From an uncultured Shewanella sp. (GTDB taxonomy: Bacteria; Pseudomonadota; Gammaproteobacteria; Enterobacterales; Shewanellaceae): 64,000 bases of DNA. The position numbers were made by a program, and so were the translations under genes. Position 1 is the stretch's first letter. Each line of letters begins with the position of its first letter. A model generated the notes under the pieces. That model saw only the letters and a list, made by a program, of their open reading frames with translations. It was not told the origin of the DNA and did not search any database. The stretch is from contig NZ_CANMWS010000016.1 of assembly GCF_947501665.1 (NCBI RefSeq), forward strand, positions 78,457 to 142,456, read 5' to 3'. Positions 1-9,474 of this stretch are shown here, in pieces.

Positions 1-1
1 T

Positions 2-802
2 GTTGAAGATGTCATGTTTCACTTAGGAGATCGAAGTCAATTTAAGCCTTATTTGAAGTATTTCAAACATCAACTGGCGATGGATGGCGCTGATGCTGTA
101 TTAAAAAGAGTGTTACCGTTATTAATGCCTGGACTTGCCGCGTCAGCCTTTCATGCATTAATTCGTTTGGCATATGCGATTGAGGCAAGTCATGACAATG
201 AAATCGCTATTGCTTTGGCTTATTGGTGTAGTGAGTTTCAATCATTTACATTAATCGAACAGCCTACTAATGAGTCATTAGACGGTATCTTTGAAAGGTT
301 AGCACCATTGGGAGAAAAGTATGTTTTCTCGCCAGGGATCATTGTAGACCGTATGAGTGAAATGGCGGTAGTGTTAAACAAAGGTGGGCATCGATGGCAG
401 CCTGAAACGCTGACGTTTTCAGGTGTGAGGCAGTTTTGTGCTGAAACCTTTCATAACCAAAATAATTTTACACTATTGCATACTGTCACGGGATGCCATG
501 CTTTTTCGGTGATCGTGCCTTATTTAAAGGATGTTGAACATGCCGTGAAAATGCTTTGGCAAGCGATTGTTATAGCATACTTAAGTACAGGACTTGGTTA
601 TTCTGCGGGAATAAAGTTTATGCCAAAGGGTGGCGAAGAAAACATAAAGGCTAATTTTGAGACCGTCATCGCGGCGGCAAGATTATCTCGTGAACCGCAT
701 GTCATTAAATTGGTTTATACCTGTTTGCAAGAATATAACCGATATCATGAACCGCTTTACTTGCAGCTTGCTCAAAGGGCTATTTTAGGTGGCTATGATT
801 AG
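2..802 (+). CDS. Questin oxidase family protein (5' part outside window)
   Basis: The reading frame is open from the window edge, so the N-terminus lies upstream; 262 codons are visible from the first in-window ATG at 14. The protein is all-helical and Ala/His-rich, with segments such as SAFHALIRLAYA, FTLLHTVTGCHA and AGIKFMPKGG, which fit the questin oxidase/DUF4243 family (alpha-helical oxidases related to fungal GedK/AflY-type enzymes). In fungi these perform Baeyer-Villiger-like ring opening; the bacterial substrates are unknown. Bacterial members usually have roughly 60-100 further N-terminal residues, which fits truncation by the window. No partner genes are visible. Family assignment is from remembered motifs and is moderate; function is inferred. 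Confidence 0.6.
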   Translation, partial: VEDVMFHLGDRSQFKPYLKYFKHQLAMDGADAVLKRVLPLLMPGLAASAFHALIRLAYAIEASHDNEIAIALAYWCSEFQSFTLIEQPTNESLDGIFERLAPLGEKYVFSPGIIVDRMSEMAVVLNKGGHRWQPETLTFSGVRQFCAETFHNQNNFTLLHTVTGCHAFSVIVPYLKDVEHAVKMLWQAIVIAYLSTGLGYSAGIKFMPKGGEENIKANFETVIAAARLSREPHVIKLVYTCLQEYNRYHEPLYLQLAQRAILGGYD

Positions 803-1211
803 CTCCTTATATTGGTTTAGTTTAACTGTAGTCAAGGTTGTTAATACCTCCTGCTTTAACAGACATTCCCACCATCTGATGTTTACGGATGAACAAATGT
901 CATTCATATATAGGTGAATGAATGATCATGAAATCGGTTATTGAAAACATCTAACCTACCATAAAATATGTTGAAAATCGGGTTGGGTGAGCCTTTGGGC
1001 TCCCCACTTCAGTGTTGCATTCATTGTAAAGGGAGTCTCCATTCATCAATCAATGTGTCTTGAATTGAAAAACCTGAAAGGCTCTGAATTGATCATCGAC
1101 ATAATGGAATGGGTATTACTCATCGTTTATTGGCTCTTTTGCTACTTTTGTTTGAATTTCCCGCCATAATTAAGTGACGTTAAGCAATAACAGCAACGGA
1201 AATAATCATTG
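803..1211. other. Intergenic region, no supported gene
   Basis: About 400 bases between the questin-oxidase-like gene and the methyltransferase. A 60-codon frame at 987-1169 has no ribosome binding site or recognisable family and is judged spurious. A short GAGCC/GGCTC hairpin lies near 988-1003 without a T tract. Nothing else stands out. Confidence 0.5.
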
Positions 1212-2024
1212 ATGGGATCTGACAGCTATATGTATGAAGTTGGTGAACTGGGGCAAAGCCGACTGGCGTTACTACATCAGCTTTATGCACCTTATAGTTG
1301 TGCATTTATTAAAACGCATATCCAATTTAAAAATATTAATCGTATTGTTGATATAGGGTGTGGGGCGGGTTACATGTCGTTTTGGCTTGCGCGTCAGATG
1401 GCTGGAATGGGCACAGTCACAGGGGTTGATATCAGCTCTGAGCAAGTTACAACATCAAGAGAGGGGAGCGTAGTGCGCGGATTGCAGAACATTCATTACT
1501 TACAGGAAGATGCCCATACTATAGCGAAAACAAGTGCACAATACGATTTTACTTATACGCGTTTTATGATGGAGCATTTAAGGGAGCCCTTGGCTTTTTT
1601 AAAACAAATAAAGGCAAGTAAACCAGCCCAAGATAAAGGCAAGAAGTATTTGATTATTGATGAGGCGATGCATCAAAGCTGGGATAGTTCCAATCACAGA
1701 GACACCTTGGGTGTTTTTCGCCAGTCTTTATTGGCTTTAGGGGATAAGCTGGGTGTTGATTTTAATATTGGCTTGAACTTATATCATTTATTGCATGATG
1801 CGGGCTTTAAAAATATCAAAGTGAATTGTGCTCAACCCGTATTAAGTGGTGCGAATAATACGCAGATGATCCTTGCTGTGCTAGAAGAGTCTAGAGGCAA
1901 ATTCATCTCGCATCAAATTGTTTCAAATGAGCAATTAAATGCATTAATTAATCAAATTACTCAGATCCCCAGTCATACGCTCATTTTTTTGGCGAGCATA
2001 GTGCAATATTACTGTGAATATTAA
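1212..2024 (+). CDS. Class I SAM-dependent methyltransferase
   Basis: A 271-residue methyltransferase. Motif I is clear (IVDIGCGAGYMSFWLA, residues ~45-60), followed by the acidic residue of motif II (VTGVDIS) and a post-I segment (LQEDAHTI), the usual Rossmann SAM-binding layout. A later segment (YTRFMMEHL) sits where motif IV/substrate residues occur. The substrate is not predictable: close families methylate small metabolites or quinones. ATG 1212 is preceded in frame by TTG 1209; neither has a strong Shine-Dalgarno, and ATG 1230 is an alternative. It is 42 bases upstream of a secreted phospholipase-like gene on the same strand, but a functional link is not evident. Confidence 0.8.
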   Translation: MGSDSYMYEVGELGQSRLALLHQLYAPYSCAFIKTHIQFKNINRIVDIGCGAGYMSFWLARQMAGMGTVTGVDISSEQVTTSREGSVVRGLQNIHYLQEDAHTIAKTSAQYDFTYTRFMMEHLREPLAFLKQIKASKPAQDKGKKYLIIDEAMHQSWDSSNHRDTLGVFRQSLLALGDKLGVDFNIGLNLYHLLHDAGFKNIKVNCAQPVLSGANNTQMILAVLEESRGKFISHQIVSNEQLNALINQITQIPSHTLIFLASIVQYYCEY

Positions 2025-2066
2025 TGCTGACATGCTTAAGTTGTGTTTAAGAATAAGGAATTAAAA

Positions 2067-2933
2067 ATGCAGCAGATGATTAAGTCGACCCTATGGGTGT
2101 TTTTTGTGTTATTTCCTTGCGTGACCTTCGGATTTCATCCTGATAAACATGAGCAACATACTCAAGCGGCATTTGAAATGTATTCAGTTTGTCAGCAATA
2201 TTTTCCCCATGTATTGCCGTTACAATTTGATAGCCAAGCCATTGATCAAGTGGTAAAGGCTAATACTGATCTTGATGCTCCTTCTTTTTCACGGGCATGG
2301 AATTGGCACTTTTATGATGCTGCTTATGATTACCAACAAAATCAACCGGGTTATATTGAGAATAATGTATGGGGAATGAAGCGTTCACTGCATCCTTATT
2401 TTATCAAGCAAGTTGTAAAGCTTGAAAATGGGCAGAGTAACAAAACACGTTATATCGCTTTAGGGGAATTGATGCATCTGATACAAGATATGGTGGTACC
2501 AGCCCATGTTGCCCCTATTTATCATGTAGCATGGCAACCGGATCCTTTTGACGATTATGAGCCTTCATTGCCCACAGTGCTGAGTATGAGTAGAATAAAG
2601 TGTGGAGAATTGCTAAAGCATAATGCTTCACCTGTTTTCTTACTCACTCAATTAGCCAACAGAACACGCAAAGCAATATTAAGCCCAAATGAACAGGGTA
2701 GAACCTGGCGTGATTATTGGCTTATTTATCCCGATCAAGTGGCTCCATTGCAGTCAGGTTTTACTCAATATGGCATGTGCGGTAGAGCAGGTTTTGGATT
2801 AGAAAGTGACGCTGTAAGCATTCAGCACTGCCAACAGACAAAGAGCCAGTATGATGCTTTTTATCATGCAAGAGTCACTGACAGTATAGAAACATCGTTA
2901 ATGTTATTGTTTTTTATTAATCTGTATCCATGA
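2067..2933 (+). CDS. Secreted zinc-dependent phospholipase C / S1-P1 nuclease-like protein
   Basis: A 288-residue protein beginning with a signal peptide (MQQMIKSTLWVFFVLFPC...FG), so the mature form probably starts near FHPDKHEQ. ATG 2067 is preferred over GTG 2043 because AAGGAA at 2055-2060 is well spaced. The segment GELMHLIQDMVVPAHV carries the HxxxD...PxH arrangement typical of the zinc-dependent phospholipase C / S1-P1 nuclease fold, and RAWNWHFYD upstream supplies another possible His/Asp ligand pair. The predicted location is the periplasm or outside the cell. Activity could be on phospholipids or phosphodiesters; that is family inference, and some residues expected for the full trinuclear site are not confidently placed. 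Confidence 0.6.
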   Translation: MQQMIKSTLWVFFVLFPCVTFGFHPDKHEQHTQAAFEMYSVCQQYFPHVLPLQFDSQAIDQVVKANTDLDAPSFSRAWNWHFYDAAYDYQQNQPGYIENNVWGMKRSLHPYFIKQVVKLENGQSNKTRYIALGELMHLIQDMVVPAHVAPIYHVAWQPDPFDDYEPSLPTVLSMSRIKCGELLKHNASPVFLLTQLANRTRKAILSPNEQGRTWRDYWLIYPDQVAPLQSGFTQYGMCGRAGFGLESDAVSIQHCQQTKSQYDAFYHARVTDSIETSLMLLFFINLYP

Positions 2934-3377
2934 GTGAATGATGCTATTGAGTATCAAAAGGGGGAGCTCTATGTTAAAGGTGTATTAAGACTGGCAAAAG
3001 CTTGCTTATCTTACTCGTTTTATCAGTTATTGTGTTTTCCAGTGTTTTCAAAAAATCCAGAGTTTATGCTAATCATTTTAGAGTAATAGGTTGATTCTAT
3101 ATATAATATAGCATTTGTTATAACTGCAAATGCATTAATAAATAGGATGCAACATAGTAAATTAGTATTACATGTAGAGTTAATTCAATCCATTAGATCA
3201 GTGATATTTCCTACTTACGACCCATGAAAGCTGCTTATTAAGTTGTTAATATTTTGTTGCCAGTTGCCAGTTGCCAGTTGCCAGTTGCCAGTTGCCAGTT
3301 GCCAGTTAATAACTCAATTGATAGCTATATATTTATTAACCATTTGATTTTATATGGAAATCGATCTGGAGTTGAAT
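2934..3377. promoter_or_regulatory. Long upstream region of the large lipoprotein gene
   Basis: About 440 AT-rich bases with no supported gene. The outstanding feature is the heptamer tandem repeat listed separately at 3256-3307. Downstream of it an AT-rich stretch (3312-3350) precedes the start codon; TTGATA at 3318-3323 is a possible -35 element but no convincing -10 with normal spacing was found. Confidence 0.4.
3256..3307. repeat. Heptanucleotide tandem repeat, 7 copies of GTTGCCA
   Basis: Seven uninterrupted, identical copies of GTTGCCA plus a partial GTT, ending about 70 bases before the preferred start codon of a 1184-residue surface lipoprotein. Each unit contains TTGCCA, one mismatch from a sigma70 -35 box. 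Perfect short repeats in this position can change copy number by slippage and alter promoter geometry, as known for the heptamers of the Haemophilus hmw promoters; whether that occurs here is inference. Confidence 0.9.
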
Positions 3378-6300
3378 ATGCGTAATATTAAAATCGCTAA
3401 ATCACATACAAGCCTTTCTTCTTATTTTTCTTTTAATACTACAGCATTATTGCTGGTACTTATTTTAGTGGGGTGTGGAGGAGATGATAGTGGCTCTTCT
3501 ACGTCATCAAATACGGCCTCTGATACAACCACCACAAGTGCCTCTGACGATGCTAGCAGTGATAACACATCAACAGCGAGTGATGATACATCATCAAGTG
3601 ATTCAAGTACGAGTAACGATAGTGAGGTGAGTGACACATTATTATCGCCAAGTGTATTTACAGTACAGCAAGGGGATACTATCTCCATTGACTTAGACGG
3701 CCTTTTTGAGAGTGACTATGTCATCAGCATTGCAGCAAATGAGGCTGTAAAGGGTACCATTGCAAATGTCTCAGATACGTCACTTGATTATACCGCTAAG
3801 ACCCTTGGTGTAGAGGTAATTCCATACACACTGACAACAGATGAAATGAGTTATCAATCTCATCTGGTACTCTCAGTTGTTGCTGCGGGCAGTATTAATA
3901 ATGCCCCTGTCGCTCACAATATTACGTTAGAAACTGCCAGTGATAAAGCAATCAATATTTCACTCGTGGATTATATAACCGATCTTGACGGGGATGAGTT
4001 ATTGCTGAGTCAATTAGTGCCAGCATCCGACCGCTTTATGGTTAATGGGGCGTTAGGGGTGAGCTTTAGTCCTAATGGTTTTGTTGGCGTGGATCAAGCC
4101 GTTTATGTTGTCGAAGATGGCCATGGCGGCCAAAGCTTAGCTTATATTGTAGTCAATTCTACCGACGCTAATCCAGCGATGGAAAATATGTCTCCCACTG
4201 CCAAAGACTATAGTTTTGTCCTAGATTTAGATTTTAACAAAGAGCTGAATATTGATTTGAATCAATTGAATTTAATTGATGATGTTGATGGTGACACTTT
4301 AAAATTAACGGAAATTTATACTATTAATAACCGTGCAGTAATCCTTGATGATGTCAATGTTCGTTATACACCAGATACTGTCGGAGTGGATCACTTTAGT
4401 TATATGGTGTCTGATGAAAATGGAGGTTATGCCATTGGCACTGTGACTGTTGTCATAAACGATAGTCGTGCTGATAATACCGCGCCAACAGCGAAGTATG
4501 TTCGAGTGGATATGTTTGATAATTCTCCTGTGCAGACATTTTCAATTGAAAATTATGTTGATGATATCGATGGCGATGCACTTTATTTGGTGAGCTTGTC
4601 AAGCGGCTCTGGGCGTGCATCATTAAATCGTGATGACCCCTTAACGATCAATTATGATGCTAATGGCTTTATTGGTACTGAGAGTCTGATATATACAGTA
4701 ACAGATAATAATGGTGGTTATCAGATGGCGACATTTGAAGTGACGGTTCTTGACAGTAATCCACATGCACCAGTGACGCTAATCGCTGAGCTGAATACAA
4801 CATCAGGGACGGATTTAACGGTTAATTTAGCCGATTATATTGCAGATGTTGATTCTCTTCAGGCAGATTTAGTGATTTCTAAAGTCAGTGGTGTAACATC
4901 ACCTGCTCAGGTTTCATTATCTGGACAACAACTGATTTACTCTTCCAATGCGTTTAAGGGCGTTGATGTGGTCAGTTACCAGGTGAGTGATGGTAGGCAT
5001 GTGTCTACTGGGTATGTGGTCATTACCGTTAATTCAGACACTACTGTAGTGACAGCCAATAATGTGGAGTTAGAAACTTTAGCCGAAACCCCTATTACGG
5101 TCGATATGAATGATTTTATTACCGTGACCGATCCCACTATTAGCGTTGATATTATTGGTATCGTTGGTGCTCAGTTAGGTCAAGTCAAGATAGTAGGAAA
5201 CACTGTGACCTATATGCCTTATGAGGGGGTTTATGGTACTGAGACATTGGTTTATTCAGTGAAGAACAGTCGAGATGCGGCTTATTTTCATGAAGGCCTG
5301 ATTGAGATTAGTATTATACCGCCAGCATCACCTGTGATTACCGCACTTGACTTTGAGCGTACACTCGCAGGTGAATTAATTGCAAGTGTAGGATGTGAGT
5401 CCTGTGTTGAACAAGCTTATGAATATCAGTGGACAGTAAATGATGTTGTTCAAGCTGACGCTAAAGTGTTTAAGCCTGAATTCAATGGGGCCAAACAAAC
5501 TGTACGCTTAACGGTATCGGGTAAAGATAAATTTGGACAAACAGCCTTAGCACAACATGTGATTTATGATATTGATAATTATGTTGTTGATATTGTTTCA
5601 CATCCAGATGGAACGGCTTTTGCGGCCCTGATGAGTGATAAAACCGTGAGGACTTGGGGAGATCCTGCTAAGGGAGGAGACTCATCAGCTGTGGCAGATG
5701 AATTGATTAATGTGAAAGCCATTTATGCTACCTCCGGTGCTTTTGCGGCAGTCACTGAGGATAAAAAGGTTGTTGCATGGGGAGAGGCTTGGAGCGGAGG
5801 TGATCCTTATGCGTTTGCACCTGGGTTTTATAATGGAATTGATGGTATTTTAGGTGAGCTAACGGATGTCGAGCATATTTATAGCACTGTTGGGGCATTT
5901 TTAGCCCAAAAAAGTGATGGCAGCTTGGTTGCATGGGGGGTAAATACTTATGGGGGGGATCCTCAAAATATTATTGCTGAGGTTGGCCAAGATGCCGCGG
6001 TAATAGTAGCATCGCAATCTGAGTTTGTTGTAGCGACGGATGACGGTCGTGTTTATCTATGGGGAATATTTTCTCCTAGGCAATTATCGAATCGCATACT
6101 GGATATTGATAATATTTATACTACTGAACAGTATGGATTTGCTGTTGTCAAAATGGATGGCACAGTGGAAACATTGCGAGGAGGACTTAACCGAACAGAA
6201 GAAGTTAAATTATTAAAAGATATAGATAGAGTATTCTCTAATAAATACATGTTTGCAGGGATCACTTATGATGGCGCCGTTGAATATTGGGGGGCAGATT

Positions 6301-6932
6301 TCATTGTCGAGAGGTATTTTAATCCCGTAGCGGATAGATTGACGCAAGGGGTTGAAGTAATAGTGGGTACGGGTGAAGCATTCGCTGCATTAAAAAACAA
6401 CGGAGAGGTAGTTGTTTGGGGCGTCCCGTCATTTGGCGGTGATGCCAGCGCTGTGCAAGATGAGTTAAATGACATCGCTAACGTGTATGCGAATGATAGC
6501 GCCTTTGTCGCGGTGAAGCAGGATCCCACCGAGCCTGTTATTGCTTGGGGAAATGATAATTTTGGGGCTGATGTAAGCGCTATTTCTGCTTCGTTGACTC
6601 ATGTAAAACATGTCTATACAACACCTAATGCATTCGCAGCATTGAAAACATCAGGTGAGGTGATGTGTTGGGGGAACATTAATAAAGGAGGAGATTGTAC
6701 TCAGGTGTCAGATGAGTTGGTGCATATTGATCGTATTTATTCAAATGGGTATGCTTTTGCCGCGGTGAGGGACGATGGTAAAATTATTCTCTGGGGAGAC
6801 GTGAATGCTGGTGGTGATAATGCGAATCTTAATGCGGCATTGGCACCTTCTTTCGTGTTTGTATCATCATCATTTGAGAATGACGCGGATGCAATAGTGA
6901 CACCAATACCGCCAGTGAGACCGAACTTATGA
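3378..6932 (+). CDS. Large lipoprotein with Ig/cadherin-like repeats and C-terminal RCC1-like repeats
   Basis: The ATG at 3378 is preferred (TGGAG at 3367-3371) over ATG 3354, giving 1184 residues. A lipoprotein signal ends at Cys33 (LILVGC). It is followed by a Ser/Thr/Asp linker (~35-95), four to five Ig/cadherin-like repeats of ~95 residues (to ~residue 620), each with a D-x-DGD or related turn and a Y-x-V-x-D-x-x-GG strand, then roughly ten RCC1-like units carrying AFAA...W-G...GGD (~730-1170) that probably form a beta-propeller. It is likely outer-membrane anchored and surface exposed, with an adhesion or binding role. Two Cys pairs (around GCESCVE and MCWG...GDC) may form disulphides. 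Ligand unknown. Expression may vary through the upstream heptamer repeat. Confidence 0.85.
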   Translation: MRNIKIAKSHTSLSSYFSFNTTALLLVLILVGCGGDDSGSSTSSNTASDTTTTSASDDASSDNTSTASDDTSSSDSSTSNDSEVSDTLLSPSVFTVQQGDTISIDLDGLFESDYVISIAANEAVKGTIANVSDTSLDYTAKTLGVEVIPYTLTTDEMSYQSHLVLSVVAAGSINNAPVAHNITLETASDKAINISLVDYITDLDGDELLLSQLVPASDRFMVNGALGVSFSPNGFVGVDQAVYVVEDGHGGQSLAYIVVNSTDANPAMENMSPTAKDYSFVLDLDFNKELNIDLNQLNLIDDVDGDTLKLTEIYTINNRAVILDDVNVRYTPDTVGVDHFSYMVSDENGGYAIGTVTVVINDSRADNTAPTAKYVRVDMFDNSPVQTFSIENYVDDIDGDALYLVSLSSGSGRASLNRDDPLTINYDANGFIGTESLIYTVTDNNGGYQMATFEVTVLDSNPHAPVTLIAELNTTSGTDLTVNLADYIADVDSLQADLVISKVSGVTSPAQVSLSGQQLIYSSNAFKGVDVVSYQVSDGRHVSTGYVVITVNSDTTVVTANNVELETLAETPITVDMNDFITVTDPTISVDIIGIVGAQLGQVKIVGNTVTYMPYEGVYGTETLVYSVKNSRDAAYFHEGLIEISIIPPASPVITALDFERTLAGELIASVGCESCVEQAYEYQWTVNDVVQADAKVFKPEFNGAKQTVRLTVSGKDKFGQTALAQHVIYDIDNYVVDIVSHPDGTAFAALMSDKTVRTWGDPAKGGDSSAVADELINVKAIYATSGAFAAVTEDKKVVAWGEAWSGGDPYAFAPGFYNGIDGILGELTDVEHIYSTVGAFLAQKSDGSLVAWGVNTYGGDPQNIIAEVGQDAAVIVASQSEFVVATDDGRVYLWGIFSPRQLSNRILDIDNIYTTEQYGFAVVKMDGTVETLRGGLNRTEEVKLLKDIDRVFSNKYMFAGITYDGAVEYWGADFIVERYFNPVADRLTQGVEVIVGTGEAFAALKNNGEVVVWGVPSFGGDASAVQDELNDIANVYANDSAFVAVKQDPTEPVIAWGNDNFGADVSAISASLTHVKHVYTTPNAFAALKTSGEVMCWGNINKGGDCTQVSDELVHIDRIYSNGYAFAAVRDDGKIILWGDVNAGGDNANLNAALAPSFVFVSSSFENDADAIVTPIPPVRPNL

Positions 6933-7427
6933 TAAAGGCGCTTTAAGGAGGAGTTGACACTAGACTTAGCTTGAAGACAATCCTCAAGTTGTTGAAGTTA
7001 TGGCTAGTGTCGAAGTAGTGGATAAAGTTATAGGATTAGGTTTGCCTGGTTTTTATAACATTGAATCATCACCTCTTTGAGTTAGGATTATTGTGTTTCA
7101 AGCTATTATCTGTATGAGTTTTGACTTGATCTTTCATCAATAATGATATTAGTAATTTTTATAATAATGAACGGCCACTCTTATCCTTTAACGTGCTGTT
7201 TAATGATTTATCCCATTTTCTATATTACCTACTATTGTCTTTAGTAACCTGATTTGAAAACTGAACCCTTTAGATAAGCCAAAGTCAGTGATTGAATATC
7301 AACTGGATGATTTTTGGTCATTTTCAAGTGTCATAATGACGATATTATTATTGTTAGCTCGTTTTTTATAGTGGTTGCTAGTATATTAAAGAGGTAGATT
7401 TTTCAATGTATCAATTAATAGGCGATT
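6933..7427. other. Intergenic region, no supported gene
   Basis: About 495 AT-rich bases between the large lipoprotein and the lipocalin. A GGAGG at 6947-6951 follows the stop codon but no credible frame starts after it. An 8-base inverted repeat (GACACTAG 6956-6963 / CTAGTGTC 7004-7011) is present with a 40-base spacer. A promoter for the lipocalin is expected near 7330-7400 but no clear boxes were identified. Confidence 0.4.
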
Positions 7428-7964
7428 ATGAAAAAAATATCGATGTTAGTGGTTTTGTTTTTACTGAGTGGCTGTTTAGGCATGCCAAAAAATATGACCC
7501 CAGTGAAAGATTTTGATGTTAATCGATATGTTGGCACATGGTATGAAATTGCAAGGTTAGATCATTCATTTGAGCGAGGATTAACCCAAGTCACGGCGCA
7601 GTATATTTTGCGTGATGATGGTGGTGTGAATGTGATTAATTGCGGTTTCTCGCCTAAAAATGATGAATGGAAAGAAGCGCAGGGGAAGGCTTATTTTGTA
7701 CAAGAAAGAGATAAAGGCTATTTAAAAGTCTCTTTCTTTGGCCCTTTTTATGGCTCTTACGTGATTTTTAATTTATTTCCCGAAAAAGTGAGTCAGCAAA
7801 ATTATCAGTATGCTTTTGTATCAGGGCCAGATCTTTCCTATTTATGGTTACTTTCTCGCACGCCAACTGTGCCTTCAAAGGTGTTAACGGATTTTATTGC
7901 TCAATCAAAGGCCTTGGGTTTTGATACGGATGCACTTATTCTTGTTGAGCAAGCCAAACGATAA
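7428..7964 (+). CDS. blc: Bacterial lipocalin, outer-membrane lipoprotein Blc
   Basis: The 178-residue product has a lipoprotein signal with the lipobox LLSGC (Cys16) and the lipocalin GxW signature in YVGTWYEIARLDHSFERG, which closely matches bacterial Blc. The length is normal for the family. Blc binds lysophospholipids or fatty acids and is attached to the periplasmic side of the outer membrane in Escherichia coli, where it is induced by envelope stress. The gene is flanked by long AT-rich spacers and is probably monocistronic. AGGCG lies just upstream of the ATG as a weak ribosome site. The family is secure; regulation in this organism is unknown. Confidence 0.93.
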   Translation: MKKISMLVVLFLLSGCLGMPKNMTPVKDFDVNRYVGTWYEIARLDHSFERGLTQVTAQYILRDDGGVNVINCGFSPKNDEWKEAQGKAYFVQERDKGYLKVSFFGPFYGSYVIFNLFPEKVSQQNYQYAFVSGPDLSYLWLLSRTPTVPSKVLTDFIAQSKALGFDTDALILVEQAKR

Positions 7965-8332
7965 ATATTGAGAGGGTGTTTTTGATTGTGCTGAACAATA
8001 CAAACTCAATGATATCATATAGTCAATTATTTTAAGTAAGGCTAACGTTATATTATTAAGGTTTTAAAAAAATCATTTTACTCATTTGAAGCTAATATTA
8101 AACCTTATCAATATTAGAATATGATTTTATTCTATTTTATGTTTAGAGTGTTTTTTTATATTTATATTCTAGTATATTAAATATAATCTTTATAAGGTGT
8201 TGAGCAATGAGATGTATTAAATTTGGTGATGGTTATCTGTTTTTTTTCTGAATGAAAAATTAAAATAAGTTCATTTATTTTACCTTTGTTTATAATAAGA
8301 ATCGATTTTAATCTTTATTTAAGGTCAATAAA
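7965..8332. other. AT-rich intergenic region
   Basis: Roughly 370 very AT-rich bases upstream of the glycine-rich protein gene. No reading frame, repeat or clear terminator is supported; the region presumably holds the promoter of the downstream gene. Confidence 0.4.
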
Positions 8333-9460
8333 ATGAGAATACTAATGAATATTGTAAGGGTATTGATATTTTCAATGCCCTTAGTCGTGTGGGCCGATGA
8401 TTCAGATTTAACCTGTGAGGCCAATACTACAGAGAGCATATATTATGTAAGTTGCCATTTAGGTATCAACAGTACGCCAAGTAAACTGACGATTCAATCG
8501 ATTCTTGATGGGGCAAACAGTGTCAATGAAGGCAGTACTATTGCATTGACAACGCTATCTTATTGGCAAGCTTGGGGAGCAAAAGGAGGTCGAAGTAAAG
8601 GTGATGGTAAGGGGAATAATGAAAAAGGTGGACATCGTGGTTACAGTGAATTTTTTTCAAGTTTAGAAAGTTTAGGTAGTAAAGGCTCTGCGTTAGCAGT
8701 AAAACAGGAAGTTAATATGTTGTGGGGAAAAAATGGAAGAAAAACGGAGTCATGCGGCTTATGTACGGTGGGTCGTGGTACAGGAGGTTCTTCGACATTG
8801 TTTTGGGTCGATAATACTCAATATAATGATGATGGGAGCGTTAAAGATGACTCGCCTCGAAAACAAGATATTATATTGATTGCAGGTGGAGGCGGGGGAG
8901 CAGGTAAAAGTGACAAAGGTTACGCAGGTGGCCAAGTGTGCCAAATTTTATTATCAGATAAGGATGATACTTTTTGTGGGAAAAAGGAAATTCTCGCAAA
9001 AAATACTGATAGTACATATGTGATAGGTGTGTATGGAAAAGGAAAGGGGGATGGAGGTGGTGGTGGAGCATTAGCTGAAGGGGGAAGTCTAAGTGGTAAT
9101 AAAGGAGAAGATGGTATGGGAGGAAAGGGAGGTCAGTCTGGAGGGGCAAGCAGCACAACTTGGTATGGTGCAGATAACTTTGAATTTACTGATGACTATA
9201 AAGAAGGTAAAGGAGGCCATTCTCGTGCTGGGGGGGGAGGTGGCTTTGGAGGAGGAGCAAATAGCGGAAATGGTGGGGGCGGTGGCGGTAGCTTTGCGAT
9301 TAAAAGTGTGGAAGTGAGTGAAGATCTTCAAGCTATTATACCCTATTTAAGAGAAAAAAATCACACTCATGGGCGTTCAGGATCTGAAGCGGCAATGACA
9401 TTTTTTCCTGAGTATGTCACTCAAGAAGTGTCACTTTTAGTTGTGGAACAGGATAAATAG
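8333..9460 (+). CDS. Secreted glycine-rich protein resembling the ALK/LTK glycine-rich domain
   Basis: A 375-residue protein with an N-terminal signal peptide (cleavage probably after VVWA). After about 60 residues comes a long Gly-rich region: an aromatic strand followed by YWQAWGAKGGR, a hydrophobic strand IILIAGGGGGAG (~180-190), and further Gly runs (~240-310) around GGHSRAGGGGGFGGG. This order, W-G-A-x-GG then I-L-I-A-G-G-G-G-G, resembles the Gly_rich domain (PF12810) of ALK/LTK receptors, which packs as polyglycine-II helices. Five or six Cys suggest disulphides, so export is likely. Function unknown; adhesion or matrix roles are possible. AAGGTC lies upstream of the ATG. Domain resemblance is from memory. 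Confidence 0.65.
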   Translation: MRILMNIVRVLIFSMPLVVWADDSDLTCEANTTESIYYVSCHLGINSTPSKLTIQSILDGANSVNEGSTIALTTLSYWQAWGAKGGRSKGDGKGNNEKGGHRGYSEFFSSLESLGSKGSALAVKQEVNMLWGKNGRKTESCGLCTVGRGTGGSSTLFWVDNTQYNDDGSVKDDSPRKQDIILIAGGGGGAGKSDKGYAGGQVCQILLSDKDDTFCGKKEILAKNTDSTYVIGVYGKGKGDGGGGGALAEGGSLSGNKGEDGMGGKGGQSGGASSTTWYGADNFEFTDDYKEGKGGHSRAGGGGGFGGGANSGNGGGGGGSFAIKSVEVSEDLQAIIPYLREKNHTHGRSGSEAAMTFFPEYVTQEVSLLVVEQDK

Positions 9461-9474
9461 AGAGGAACTGAGTT

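Noticed and set aside
987..1169. 60-codon frame downstream of the questin-oxidase-like gene
   Set aside because: No ribosome site, no recognisable family, atypical composition.
3256..3307. Heptamer repeat as a CRISPR or attC element
   Set aside because: Units are contiguous with no spacers and no box symmetry; simple tandem repeat.
3422..3688. Minus-strand frame opposite the Ser/Thr/Asp linker of the large lipoprotein
   Set aside because: Low-complexity shadow of the real gene, no start context or family.
9093..9317. 74-codon plus-strand frame in the glycine-rich gene
   Set aside because: Alternate-frame shadow of the main coding sequence.
8871..9331. Several overlapping frames within the glycine-rich gene
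   Set aside because: Produced by the repetitive Gly codons; the main frame has signal peptide, ribosome site and consistent composition.
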